Source: Nymphaea colorata
Taxonomy: Eukaryota; Streptophyta; Magnoliopsida; Nymphaeales; Nymphaeaceae
Length of the DNA stretch: 64,000 nt
Assembly: GCF_008831285.2 (NCBI RefSeq)
Contig: NC_045146.1
Location: 17,415,149-17,479,148 of the forward strand
Direction of reading: 5' to 3'
The translations under genes and the position numbers were made by a program. This document shows, piece by piece, positions 24,510 to 36,097 of the stretch. The notes beneath the pieces are model-generated. The model saw nothing but the letters and a program-made list of their open reading frames with translations, ran no database searches and was not told where the DNA came from. How positions within the stretch are numbered: the stretch's first letter is position 1; each line of letters opens with the position of its first letter.

Positions 24510-25064
24510 CAGTGGCTGTGGACCCCCAATTTCACACCGGTTTTGTCACTCAGCAACACTGAACAGATGCTTCATCAGCTTTGGCTCCTGCAGTGATCTT
24601 TCTCTCTCTCTCACTCTCTCACCCAAAGGCTCCGGGGAATTGCCACTAAGAATCACGCTGTCGATCAGAGTCTCTTGAGTTTTCCTTATCAGAAGTTGAC
24701 GTGGTCAAGCCATTGAGAATGAAAGCAATTCATTTTCTTGATGTGGGCAGAAGAGCAACTAGCAGCTGCAGTGTAACCATTGTTGAATCACATGCGCCCA
24801 CAAATAAATGCACATGAAAATTTAATGAGCAGCTCTTTAATAGTACTCATCTCAATCCTACTTAATTACTTCTAGAGCATATACTTGCATTCCTTCCTTA
24901 ATTGAAACATTGAGGTGTACCCTTCAATGCTTACTCTTGGAAACGAGGAATGCATAAGATCAAGTCAATTAAACAGAAGTACCAACGTTTGTTTCTTCAA
25001 GCTCTGAAGGTAACATGAGGCATTTTTCTCAACCTGGCAGCGGCCGATGGATTGCCCGAGATTC

Positions 25065-27420
25065 TCAGAAACAGATACCAACCGGACTTATGAATTCAGT
25101 TAGGATCATTGAGAAGGAAACTTCTGCAATTGCAGATTTGGAGTGTCCAAAAGGCGGCAGGAATTTTTTTCGGCTAAGGATATGATAAACAGAGGGCAGG
25201 GAATGATTTTCTCCCAAGGTTAACGAATATGTTGGGGGGAAAAGTGGCAGTAAAATCAATTTGTCATGAAGAACCACAATCCTACCAGAGTGCATTCATG
25301 AGACCAAAGTCTATGCTCTGTGCAACCATAGACTGATTTAGGATGAACTGATTAATGATAGATTTCTTCATTACAACTCTGCGAGCTTCTCCTAAGCCCT
25401 ACAAGTGCCTCTTCTGTTTAGGCCGACTGGACAATGTCACTAGTTAAAAGATGAATAGTTGCAAGGGATTCATCATTTAGCTCGTTCTGATTATCATCAG
25501 ATAAGATAATCGACTTCATTGCTTTCATGAATAAATTTTTTGTTATTTGATCTGTCAAAGTGACAGCTAGCAATCATAGGTGGAGAAGAAGCAAGATTCT
25601 GAATCAACTAGAAGAGGGAAATAAAAATAAAATGCTACGTCTCGACCTCACGGTCAAAAAGGAAAAGAATCCCAGAGGGAGGATGTACACGAGAGACCAG
25701 TATGCTTTCTTTCGCACATGCAAAACCTGCAACCCACTATTGAAGAAGCTGCAATCAGAAAGATCGATTGGTAAACTCTCTGTTTTGCCATAAGAGAAAC
25801 GCAAGCCTCAAAACCAACGACAAAAATCAAAGGAAGACTCGTATATTTGATCAGATTTCGTGTACCAAACAAGTCCTTTCTTTATCCCAATAGTACAAAA
25901 GGACATGCACCAGAAGCAAGGGACTACAATCAATCATGTATTCCAATGACACGAAAGGCTTCCTCCTGCTCACCTTTCTTTCAAATGGGTTCCTTTTTGT
26001 TTCATGTGAAGTTTCCAAAGCAAAAAGATGAGTCCTTTTTCTGAAAGAAGATCATTTTGGCTTTGATTGAAGACGCGTCTTCTTTTGTAAGTTTATTTTT
26101 CCAGAATTATAGCCAAAAGTTACGAAGTGCAAGTGCAAAATTAGTGTGTTTGATGCCCATGTAAATCCTCTTGTTGCAGAAAGAAAACCTTCCACTATTT
26201 TGTTTTCCTGTACATGGCATGGCTCACTGGTATGCTTCACATTGGGGCCCAGTGTCAGAAGGAGTTTCTCACAAGGATCAGACTAATCAGCCAAATATCT
26301 TTCGATGGCAAGAAGAATGGCGCTTATTTGGTATATATTACGGAATTCCTTTCCTCTCTTCCTCCTTTTCTTTGAAAGCAAAAGATGGACAAAATGAATA
26401 GAAAAGAACAAGCACAGGTGCATAAAGTTAGATGTAACCCTTTGTTTTGCTCTTTCTGATTTCTTCCTTTCGTATTCTGGATTTGGTGGAAAGCCCGGCC
26501 ACGGAGACTGATTGATTTTTGCATTTCAGTGGTGAACTAATGTGCATTTTCCATCTTGAATTCTGCAAAACAGGTGCTGTATCCCCCACACGTGTTTCCT
26601 CCAAATATACAGGCTAACAGTTCCTAATCTTTTCAGACCAAAAATCTTTTTTTTTTCCACACGACTGGCCTGTTCATTCATGTTCTCAAAAATTATGACA
26701 CTTTACACGTGATCATATTTCATATTCTGGTTACCTCACATGAATGAATTTGAAAAAAACAGTGACCATGATAAACTTAACGCTGATCCGCGATGCCAAT
26801 CCTGCATCACTGATCTTCAATAGTCGTCCATTACAGTGTATGACAGTCATAATGGGCTCCATGTCGCTTCAGTCTTAAGCACCACCATTAACATTCTAAG
26901 CTTCTTCTTGACCTTCTACCATCCAGAGTTTTCAATCAGTGCCTTGTTCAAGAACACACTTAGCCTTGCCTAAACCCAAAGCTCATGATCAATCAATGTC
27001 TTCCTGCCCCTTTTGTAAAATGAGAGAAGCTCTCACAAACTCTCAACCAAAATAAATAAAGCTTTAATTCTCCAACACCTCGAGGGACATCTTGCGTTGA
27101 TTTATATAATAAAGATAGCCATCCCTGTCCACAGAAAGAAAGTTGAGTTTTGTCAACCTATAGTAGAAACGTTGAAGCAATGGCAAGAGAATATACACAA
27201 AAGAAGGTGACATAAATGATGAGATTCTCACCTGCAGCTTTAACTTGGGCATTAATGGCAAAATTTACTGCAATCCCTTAGTGCCTTTTTCCCCCTAAGT
27301 TTGAAAACCATGGGAAAATAATAGTATGACCGATGCAGTCACTGTTAGTTGGGAAATTTTCTGCTAACTAGGACAAGATTTTTAAAAGGAAGATGTACTT
27401 GAAACTGCTGAATTTGACAG
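25065..27420. other. Intergenic DNA, no supported gene
   Basis: Short overlapping frames on both strands without recognisable motifs. I could not assemble exons across the stretch. Confidence 0.4.
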
Positions 27421-27510
27421 GTGTTGCAAGCAGCAAGTACAGCTATGATGAACCTGGCTGCAGCCAAGCTGTCTATAAGGACACCCACTCTGGTTGATAG
27501 GGTTATGAAG
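27421..27510 (+). other. Orphan exon-like segment, 30 codons
   Basis: A 90-bp open stretch is bounded by TTTGACAG on the left and AAG|GTAAAAG on the right and is phase 0 at both ends. It encodes text such as NLAAAKLSIRTPTLVDRVMK. This looks like a genuine internal exon, but I found no confident neighbouring exons within several kb and do not recognise the protein. Confidence 0.3.
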
Positions 27511-29410
27511 GTAAAAGCTTCTTTAATTCACAGGAAGAATCATCACAGAAGAATACAAATCCCTTCAAGCAAGTGCTAGTAATCTCAAATCAGGGCAATG
27601 AATACTCGGCAGCCTTCCGTGTATAAAAATTACTTCCTCTCCATCTCCAAAGTTCAAACACAACAAATACATCTCTGAATCAAATTTCACTTGTAAAACC
27701 TTCACATATCCATATACATGTTGCTTTCTGTTAGAGAGTGCTTGTGATCCTTCAGCTTAAGACATTTAGGGAGGGAATGAACGGAAAATGACAAATGCCA
27801 TTCAATCAAAACAGACTTAAGATTGCTCTTCTCTTCGTTTATTTAGTGTTCGAGGTGCAGCATTCTAACTGCCATTCTGAACAAATTTTTGAATAGATTG
27901 GTTCTTCCAACGATCAGCTTGAACGTAATATCATAATTAACAGCTCAGAGATATTACATAGGAAAAGGCAACTGGGCGTACAGGTTTATATTGTCAGAGC
28001 GAAGGAATATGCCCCCCAAGGGATCTGCAATTCACCGTGATCAGCACGTGGCTTTAACTGTAAAAGGACATAAGTGTGCAGGAGTTATGATTCCTTCAAG
28101 GTACAAACTTTAAAGGACAGAATAGACAGCGAAACCACCATGGCATGGTGGCCAAGATTTAAAGTGCTTTTGACAACGAATGGGCCACTTTTAGATCTGA
28201 ATGGGGACACATCCACTCTGTGCTTGTTAGTCATGAACCTGGCTCTTCCTCAAAGTTACCATCTTCTATTAATGGGCCACCATAGTAGCTGACCTGCACA
28301 AAATTCAAATCACAGTCACATGGCCGGTTCATATGTTGACCTCTGTATCATGAATGCCCTCACATTAAGCAAGCACATCTTTGGAAGAAAATGATATTCG
28401 AAATTTAGTTTTACAGCATCCTTTTTGGCTACTTGTTCTAATGCATCTCTGCCCCAAATGTCGTTCTTGCTTTGAAAATTTCACTAAAAGCATACGCTCA
28501 AGTTTTGGTGGGATAACAAAAATGCATTTCGTTTTTGAGTTCTTTCATTTTACCACCTAAATTGCATAGAAATGAAAGAAATCTAAACTTAGCATATTTC
28601 TGCTGTACCACCAAAGCTTCCTCTCTCTTTTCAGCGTGGCGTGCTGTAAATAACTTTTTTGATCGGTGAAAAACAGAAGGATGGCAAGGGTAAAAGTTCG
28701 AATGCTACCAAAATGCAAACAGAAGAATTGAACAGAAGGATGGCAAGTCATTTTTCAACTGCTTCGCAACTAGTAAGATCTGGTCATGAAAAATTGGCCT
28801 GAAACAGCCACTTCCAGCTAGCCAAAGTCAGAAGAAAGCATATCCCTTCTTGCCAAGTGTTAATTGTACAAACTATGCTGCATGGAGGAATCCTCAAAGT
28901 TAAATGAGGGGAACCTAAAAAGGGACAAGATGAGAAAGGCAATTAAATTTGATGGCAGCCTTGATCGAACTTACTATTGTCTTCTGAAAATTTGAAGGGG
29001 TGGAGTCCGAAGTTACTTTTTTCTCAGTAGATGGAGCTACACAAGACTAGTTGATCCATAGCTTTAGCGAAGGATTTAGGTCTTCAAAATGGACCATTCA
29101 AGAATTGACAAGCAAAAGAATAGAATAGCATGAGGCTTCAATACCATCTCCTCAAAATCTTTTCAATTGCACACCACCCAATGGATTTTGATGACTTCAA
29201 CTGCCAACCAAATCTTGCAGTTCATTTGTGCCAATCAGACTTCGTGCCACAGAAGCTATCTAAGAGCACATTTTATTGTTTTTCATAGTGTCCTACATCC
29301 TACAAAGCAGTGTTTCCACCTCATGTAGCGTTTATTTGCTTCTTTCCTTGGCTACATTGCGTAGATACTTGCCCCAATTTTTGTCATCAGTCATGTATGG
29401 ACTTTTATGT

Positions 29411-29570
29411 CAAGAACCTGGTGCTTGGCATCTGCTCTAATCTTCTCCTTCAATCTTCTATTTGCCTGTGACGAGAACCTGGTGTTTGGCACCTACTTAA
29501 TTATGGCCTTCAATCTTGTTTCACCCTTTACAAGAACCTGGTTTTGAATTGGCATCTACTTTTAACCTTT
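29411..29570. repeat. Minisatellite, ~60-bp unit, ~2.7 copies
   Basis: Each unit starts with AAGAACCTGGT or GAGAACCTGGT, continues through a TTGGCA(T/C)CTAC-like core and ends in CTTCAATCTT-type text. Starts are near 29411, 29472 and 29531. Confidence 0.75.
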
Positions 29571-29771
29571 GCAAGCAAAATAATGCGAGAAATTTGCTCT
29601 GCTTTTTCTTTCTCTTTAACAAAGGCATGTTGATGGGGAAGTCGAAACCAGCCAAACGGATTAGCTTTTGCCTGATCAAATTTTGGTAGGACTATATTCC
29701 TTATTTATTGTTATTTAGCATGTTTTTCACACTTCCACGCAACTTATACTAAGCAAAGTGAACTTTCCAAA

Positions 29772-30008
29772 GATCCCGGAGCATAGCCCAAATGGGTGGG
29801 CCTGAGGCACATAATGTGGTGTGTTTTGGGTTCAACTCCCATGAGGCTATATCGCTGTACGGGAAAGGAGTAGCTCCTATATGCAAGTTGAAGCATGTGA
29901 AAATCTCACCACCTAATACCAACATAGCTTTTGACCTGGGAACGAGGGGAAGGAGGTTTCGGCTTTTGCTAGTGAGATGGGATTAATCCTTGTCCTCCCA
30001 TTCACCAG
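29772..30008 (+). mobile_element. Complete tRNA-derived SINE, 237 bp, with target duplications
   Basis: The head carries pol III promoter boxes: A-like TAGCCCAAATGGG at about 29784 and B-like GGGTTCAACTCCC at about 29828. It continues through the linker ATGCAAGTTGAAGCATGTG and a 3' module TCCTCCCATTCACC. The 17-bp flanks AAAGTGAACTTTCCAAA (29755-29771) and AAAGTAAACTTTCCAAA (30009-30025) differ by one base, which is a target-site duplication of the kind made by LINE-assisted retrotransposition. It has no coding capacity. This copy defines a SINE family with several other members in the window. Confidence 0.85.
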
Positions 30009-30025
30009 AAAGTAAACTTTCCAAA

Positions 30026-31160
30026 CAAGAGAAATCTCATGTTTTAGAATCAAATTAAAGGCCTGCTGATTAACGAGTGGGCGGTGATGAAGGGGTTTGG
30101 GGAAGAAACCGAAAGGTAGACAAAATCTTTCCATTGCTTCCATTGAACACTTGCTCATTATGGCCATTTACTTTGTAGCAAAAGAAACAAGTTTTTTTGC
30201 TTATAACGAATAAAAATCCATACTGGATCCTCGCATTTTCAAAAGATTTCTGCAACTAGAAACTCAAATTGTTGTCATCAATCGTGTATGGACTTTGAGC
30301 CCCCATATCATTTTGACAAGGATTAACGATTATGCATTTGTTTGTAGCCACATTTTGATAAATCTGGATTGCTCAAACTTGTTTTAAAAAGTTATGATGT
30401 AGACTATTATATTAATATAGCTGTAATCACCTCCATATCGTTAATTTTGGGCTTGATCATCACTTGGTCTGGGAATAGTTAGGGTGAGCTGAGGATGCTA
30501 GGAGTGCAAAAATACATACAACAATGTAATCTGTCACTTCACTTCACTGTGTTAGCTTCATGCTTGCTTGAGACACACCATGAACAACAAGAAAATAAAT
30601 TCTTAAAACTTGAATGGTCGTAAATCTACAAAATTTTTCCTTCAATAGACAACAACACTGTTCAAAGTCATTGCTTTTTGGCCGATAATGCGTTTACACT
30701 AAGAATATCTTGAAACTTCTCATTTTCTCAAGGACATAAGAGTGCAATTGCATGTTATGATCACGCTCCAGTTGGTAAACAAACCTGCTAGCAAATTGGA
30801 CATGTCTTGATCGGTGGGTTTGGCCCGTCCAGGTCTTAATCTTACTAAATTATATACGAAGTGGTACTCTTCGCCTTAGGAGAGCAGAGCAGGTCGTCTA
30901 GTTAGTGATGTCAAGGACATGCCATAACTCCAAAACCTGCTAACGTGACAGCAGCTAGAAGAGTACTTATGAATTCGATTCTTGTGAATTCTGTCTTTGA
31001 TTCCTGATCAACCAACCAACCGATCGAATGTGACATGGCCTGGATTTGGGCTTTTAGACACGCATCTCACTACAGAATAACTAGCAAGCTTTGAGCCCTG
31101 GAGTTTAGGTTTGCACCTGGATTCAGTCCTAAGGCTTATTGATCATAAGCCAAGTCTTTC
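30026..31160. other. Intergenic DNA, no supported gene
   Basis: AT-rich, with no open frame worth calling and no repeat structure that I can define. Confidence 0.4.
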
Positions 31161-31161
31161 T

Positions 31162-31464
31162 TAGGGTCGTAGCATAGTTGGACAAGTTGAATGGTGCACT
31201 GTCGATTGCATCTTCTGTTTAATTCTCATGATGCTACTTTTTTTGGGCTATAAACAATGGTAAAAATGACACTCGAGTTGAAGGTTGTCTTATAGGACCA
31301 TCCAGGTTTTAAAGTAGCTATGGATCTTGGGGGCAAGAAAAAGAAAAAGAGCTTCAACCACTCAAAGTAGGTTTTAAAGTAGATGTGGATCTTGGGGGCA
31401 GAGAAAAAGAGAAAGAGCTTCAGCCACTTGCTCACGTAGTGCGCTCCTTCCCGCTCACCCAAAA
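31162..31464 (+). mobile_element. Probable SINE copy carrying an internal duplication
   Basis: An A-box-like GTAGCATAGTTGG and the linker AAGTTGAATGGTGCACTGT (about 31180) lie at the left. The 3' module TTCCCGCTCACCC lies at about 31448. Between them is a 65-bp unit present twice (31305 and 31370), starting GGTTTTAAAGTAG and ending in GAGCTTCA-CCACT. It is longer than the complete SINE because of this insert. Confidence 0.4.
31305..31438. repeat. Two tandem copies of a 65-bp unit
   Basis: Both units read GGTTTTAAAGTAG...TGGATCTTGGGGGCA, a GA-rich run, then GAGCTTCA-CCACT. They differ by only a few bases, suggesting a recent duplication. Confidence 0.8.
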
Positions 31465-32800
31465 AATTTAAGGGTGGCCTTGTCTAAATAGAAAAAGGTT
31501 GAAAGGTTAGGCTCATTGTTGATGTACAAAAGGGTAAGCTTATCATGATCACAATGACCAATGCATTTGGCCTTTTTTTCATCTTTTCCTGCTAGAATAA
31601 TTAACACGTTATATGATGGCTTGCCATGTGTTCTATATGATAGCCATGATGAAGGGCATGAGGAATCATTTCCATGTGCCAAGTTAATTACTATAGTTTC
31701 ATAGTTCTTCAACAAAAGATGTTCTCATGCTCATGATTTTCTTAAAAAAAAATTGTTGGTGGGGAGAGGTGTTTAAAACCAACTATTTTTAGATGGGACA
31801 CTAGATAGGGCTTCCTCGGCCTTTTATTAAACAAAAAATAGGAGAAATTGATAATATGTACAAAGCAAATCCCAAAGAAAAAAAGGATAATTTGAAGGGG
31901 TCATCAAATCAAAGGCCTCCCCAAAGATGGGAAAATGATCCCATTCAAAGAAGTCACACGGGTTTGTGCACAGAGGAGAGAAAGAATCTCCTCCACCACA
32001 ATACAAAATTTTAGACCATCGTTACCTGTACTTCCAAAATCCCTTGCAAAGAGTTGTGGCGAAGAGTTGTGCCGATCTTCTTCCTCCAGGTCTTGGGGCT
32101 GAACGCCAAATGGACACGAGCCATCGGATCAAGGAGTGTACTGCAAAATCTGAGGACACTTGGTTGTGTTGGTTTAACCACTCTCACAATGTAAAGATAT
32201 GTTACCTAAGGTAAAGATATGTTAAATCAAGAAAGTTTCTTATCAATGAGGTTTGTACTCATGACCAGCTCCGGCGACGGTGGCCCGCTGCCCATTTGTG
32301 CTAATTTCTCTGGTTTCATCAAACCCATCATTTGCCATGGTATGATCTCATTCTACGTTCACTAGAACAATTTAGTTCGGTGATTAAGGAGAGCAGCCCA
32401 ACTGATCGATCTCCTTGCTGGGCCAAGAAAATGCTGGGAACACCATCAAGCATTGCAGTAACTGCTAAGCTGCCAACAATTGATATCCAGCTCTGACATA
32501 AACAAATAGAATGACAGGAGGAGAAATATGTGCTTTTAACTCGGTACATTTAATACGAGTTTAATGGCTACACCAAACTCTTGAGGTGTAAACAGCAGCC
32601 TAGCTATTGGTAAGTTGTCAGATGGCCTTCCATTTTTTGCTTCACTTGACATGCCAAAGATTAGCTCAATCCCTTCTGTAAATGGTTTGCAATAATTCTT
32701 TGACACTCACTCTTGCATTTTCTTACATCATACATACGTACTGTCAGAACCAGGCAGTACTTTTTTACAGACGGCATATATGAGACACTGTTTTTGACAG

Positions 32801-32916
32801 AACAGACAACAGCAGCAGCAGCAGTTCAGAGGAAGGAATCTCTAGCGCAAGAAAATGAAGAAACTAAAATAGATGTCACCGTTTCGGACATTTATGAATT
32901 ACATACTCCACGTTAA
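32801..32916 (+). other. Possible terminal exon, unassigned
   Basis: An open frame follows an acceptor-like TTTTTGACAG and ends at TAA. It encodes a run of alanines and then charged text including NEETKIDVTVSDIYELHTPR. The composition is protein-like, but no upstream exon could be linked. It would converge tail to tail with the minus-strand gene at 32982-33371. CAG-repeat expansion explains the alanine run. Confidence 0.25.
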
Positions 32917-32981
32917 GGACTTCCGGAAACATAGTTGCATAGCAATAGCAGTCTCTGTTCCTTTCTCCGTTGCTGAAAAAT

Positions 32982-33371
32982 TCAAATTCGGAAGGATGAT
33001 GGTTTCCCGACCTTCCTCCTCATAAGGCCGAAGGAAAATCCAACACGAACCTTCTTCATCCTGCCCTTTCTCCGGTATCGGAATGGAGACTCGGCAGTTG
33101 ATGTTGCGAAGGGCTCGGTACCAACTTCACTTCGGGGAATGAGGGGGGCGGTCTTCGCTTCACCGGTGCCGTCATCGACGTCGTCGGCGGTGGGAATGTT
33201 GATGCAAGAGCACCGGTCCAGGGTGGAGAAGAAGAAGGTGGCGATGGTACTTCCGAGCCAAAGGGCCACCCGGTCGATCCGCCAGCATGTAGTCGGCGGG
33301 CGCTCGCCCGCCATGGAGTTGTGTTTGTGGTGGTGGCGGGGGAAGATGGTGCAGCCTGTTGATGTCGTCAT
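32982..33371 (-). CDS. Small intronless plant protein of unknown function
   Basis: One uninterrupted frame of 129 codons starts at the first ATG after a GA-rich leader (the CT run at 33391-33410 on the plus strand). A second ATG at 33314 would give 110 aa. The core reads CWRIDRVALWLG and then a hydrophobic stretch (about residues 35-51) and LDRCSCI, followed by an acidic DD-V-DD run and a basic C-terminus. I associate the pattern WRID/hydrophobic/ERCSC-like with a small uncharacterised plant family, from memory and without a search. A membrane-associated or organellar role is possible but unproven. The CpG-rich coding composition differs from the AT-rich flanks and supports a real gene. Confidence 0.55.
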   Translation of the reverse strand: MTTSTGCTIFPRHHHKHNSMAGERPPTTCWRIDRVALWLGSTIATFFFSTLDRCSCINIPTADDVDDGTGEAKTAPLIPRSEVGTEPFATSTAESPFRYRRKGRMKKVRVGFSFGLMRRKVGKPSSFRI

Positions 33372-33481
33372 GGACCCAAATCGATGAATCAATCTCTCTC
33401 TCTCTCTCCTTCTTCTTCTGCTGCTGCTCTTTTATTGAAGAAGGATCCAAAAGAGACACGTGGGGTAATATGGTTGTGGCG

Positions 33482-33520
33482 TCTTCTTCTTCTTCTTCTT
33501 CTTCTGCTGCTGCTGCCGCT
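33482..33520. repeat. (CTT)n/(GCT)n trinucleotide repeat
   Basis: About eight CTT units run into GCT units, upstream of the minus-strand gene at 33371. Read on the minus strand it is a GAA/AGC purine-rich leader-like tract. Confidence 0.85.
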
Positions 33521-35384
33521 GCAACTGCTGCTTTTCTCAAGAAGGATCGTGAAGAGAAATAAATGCTCCTATGGTTCGGGGGTATAATCCTTCTTTCTTT
33601 CTTTTCTCGTCTTCTTCAACTGCTGTTTCACTTGAGAAGGATCGCAAAGAGATACAAGTGAAATTATGGGTGTGGGGTATTCTCTGCTCTCTGCTCTCTC
33701 TCTCTAACTTTCCTTTTTCATAAAGCAAAGGGAAAGAGAGAGGCTCGTGAACTTATCTGGTCCTTCATAAGGATTAATTAACAATGGAGACAAAAGAAAT
33801 TCCAGCATGATCCGCTGAATTCGCAGGTCGGTACAGTACAGATGTTGACCCTTTTGCTTTTCCTTGGTCGACTTCACTGCCCGTAGAGTCGTAGACGCAT
33901 TTGGATGAGTTCATTGGCATTTGGCAGCATCAGAGTATAAGTTGGCAAGCCCTCGTCCCTTTCTAAATTCAAATGCTTCTGATTTAAATAATCTTGCAGA
34001 TGTAAATGGGTAGTTCTTCATTTTGCAATTTCTGTTTTTCCGGCTACACCAGATTTTAGTTTTGTATCTTATTTTGTCAAACTGCATGTCTAAATTTAAT
34101 CTTTTTCCTGAATTTTAGACATTTATATTCCTAATTGCCCTCAAGTTTTCCATCTTCGTCTTCCTTTTCTTACAAGATGAGCAATTTTACTTTTTGGCAG
34201 CAGAAGGACGTATAGGTGCTTCCAGCACCAGTATCATGGCGCCGAATTCAGCGCCATATATACTAACGTGATTCTGAAGCTTCTGATCATCAGCCAACTC
34301 CTGTATGATCCCCAAGTTGGGTGATAATGAACCCCACTAAGAGAAGAATGATAAATCCAAGTAACTCCACCTACCGTTCCGCTCCACTTGCATCACAAAA
34401 AGCATGGCCAGCCTTAGAGTTCTAAGCAATGTTGTCATAATAGACAACTTGAATTGAATTAATGTTAAAGTCGATGGCCGATTCAAGTTTGTCACACGCC
34501 AGCTTTTAACTGTTTTTTCGAATATTTTATCTCTATTTTTTAAAATATTTTCAGATTTCTAAATTATTTTGATCAAACTTCGAAAATGTATTTGCAAATT
34601 TCAAAAAGTTTACTTCAACATATATAAAAAATTTGAGAAAAATTAGAGAATTTCTAAGTCGGCCCTGTTAAAATTTTGATACTACAGTTTGTCTCCTGCA
34701 ATTGCAGACTCCACGTCTTATTTAAATCGACTGGTTCATAGAATTGCCGACAAACTATTTTTTATTTTTTACTACATTAGTTTTAAAACAAGAATGTTGA
34801 GAGGCCACAGGCAAGCAATGAGCGGAGCCTCACCAATAGGAGACCGTAATGAAAGGGCTCCGGGACCCTCTAAGAAAAGAAGAATGGCCTTCAATTAAGA
34901 ATGGCCCTCGATTCGTGGGTGGACAGGTCGTTTTCATTAGTATGGAATTATTCCAATAGAAGAGGTTTGATAAGAAGAACATTGTGTTTTTAAAACACGT
35001 GTTCCCAGAAAGTATGCTTTAAAAACACGATATTTTCGTTTTAAGAAACATGTTGTGATAAAGAATGTTGTTTTAGACTCACCAATCAAACATTAGGTAT
35101 GATCATGTAATGTTTCCTAAAACAATAATATGGTGTTGGTAGAATGTATATTGCAGCAAGTATATCTCAAGAACACAACATCATTCACAAGTTTAGTATA
35201 AGGAACGAGAGCCAACATTTATTAAATCTGAACTAATTGGATATCTTTGAATCGGATTTAGACTCAATTCAGGCTCGGATCTCATTTTTCTTGAACTAAA
35301 CCATTGAATAGTGTCTGGTGCAGTTTCAATAACTTTTCCACTTAAAATTTACTAAGGGACAACCACCTTTTGTGTAAGGTTGCC

Positions 35385-35535
35385 GCTTGCTTAAGGGCTT
35401 GAGTGGACCTACAGTATATCCTTCAACTCAGATATCATGTTTGCCGCTGTTTATATCCTAAAAGAGTAACATACCAGAACATGATAGGATTCAAACCTCA
35501 AACTTGTTGAGTGTGAACCACCTTGCTGCCCCTTG
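35385..35535 (-). mobile_element. tRNA-derived SINE copy, minus orientation
   Basis: On the minus strand a near-canonical B box GGTTTGAATCC (about 35483-35493) is preceded by a tRNA-head-like GGGGCAGCAAGGTGGTTC. It is followed by the family's linker-like AGTTGAAGGATATACTGTAGG. Target duplications were not resolved. Confidence 0.45.
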
Positions 35536-35767
35536 AGGAATTAAGTTTTCCATTTAATAAATGCTAAATGCATGTATGGAGATAGTTTTGTCCTGAGCTT
35601 AAGCACAGCCAAGCCGTGCTCTAACCTGGGTAAAGCAACTCTACCTGAGATCAAGCTCCACTCTTAGAGATAAAAACCCTACTGACCCCAAAAACACCGT
35701 GACAGAAATGACAATGAGAGAACATTGCAGCCCCAGAAGCACAGTTCAGGGGTAAAAACATCATGAT

Positions 35768-36097
35768 TCATGAACTTGGTTTCCTGTCCTGATCTCCATA
35801 TCTGCTCAAAACTTTCCCTGCTTCTACTGAAGGGAGAACGTTCAGGACCATCACCTTGTTCTCAATAAGTGCAGCCCTGACCATATCTGCACGAGATCTC
35901 TTTGCTGCGCTCCATAATGCTTCTTGATCTTCTCTTCCATCCCTGATTATTGGAGAGGATCAAGCCCTCTTTGTTCTTGGTCGTCTAAACGGCGCCCACC
36001 TAAGAAACATGGCCATCTCTGTTGTGTCCTTACCTTCATTGGCATTATCATGGGTCATAGCAGATGTTGTTAGAGAACCTGTCCCTCCATACCGCCC
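35768..36097 (-). pseudogene. Two linked exon-like fragments of an unrecognised gene
   Basis: On the minus strand an acceptor-like TTTGTAG precedes a 98-bp open stretch (36000-36097) ending CTTAG|GTGGGC. An ATAATCAG acceptor 57 bp on opens a second stretch (35768-35942) that keeps the frame across the junction and ends in TGA. The joined text includes GSLTTSAMTHDNANEG and then DQEALWSAAKRSRADM and IENKVMVLNVLPSVEAG. The phase agreement and composition argue for descent from a real coding sequence. The 57-bp intron is short for plants, no upstream exon was found, and I do not recognise the protein. It may be a gene remnant or the tail of an unannotated gene. Confidence 0.35.

Noticed and set aside
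29828-29840. Box-B sequence suggesting a tRNA gene
   Set aside because: No cloverleaf or acceptor stem can be formed, and target duplications flank the unit; it is a SINE.
33172-33540. 122-codon minus-strand frame overlapping the small gene
   Set aside because: It is a shadow in another register made of a glutamate run from the CTT repeat and Pro/His-rich text.
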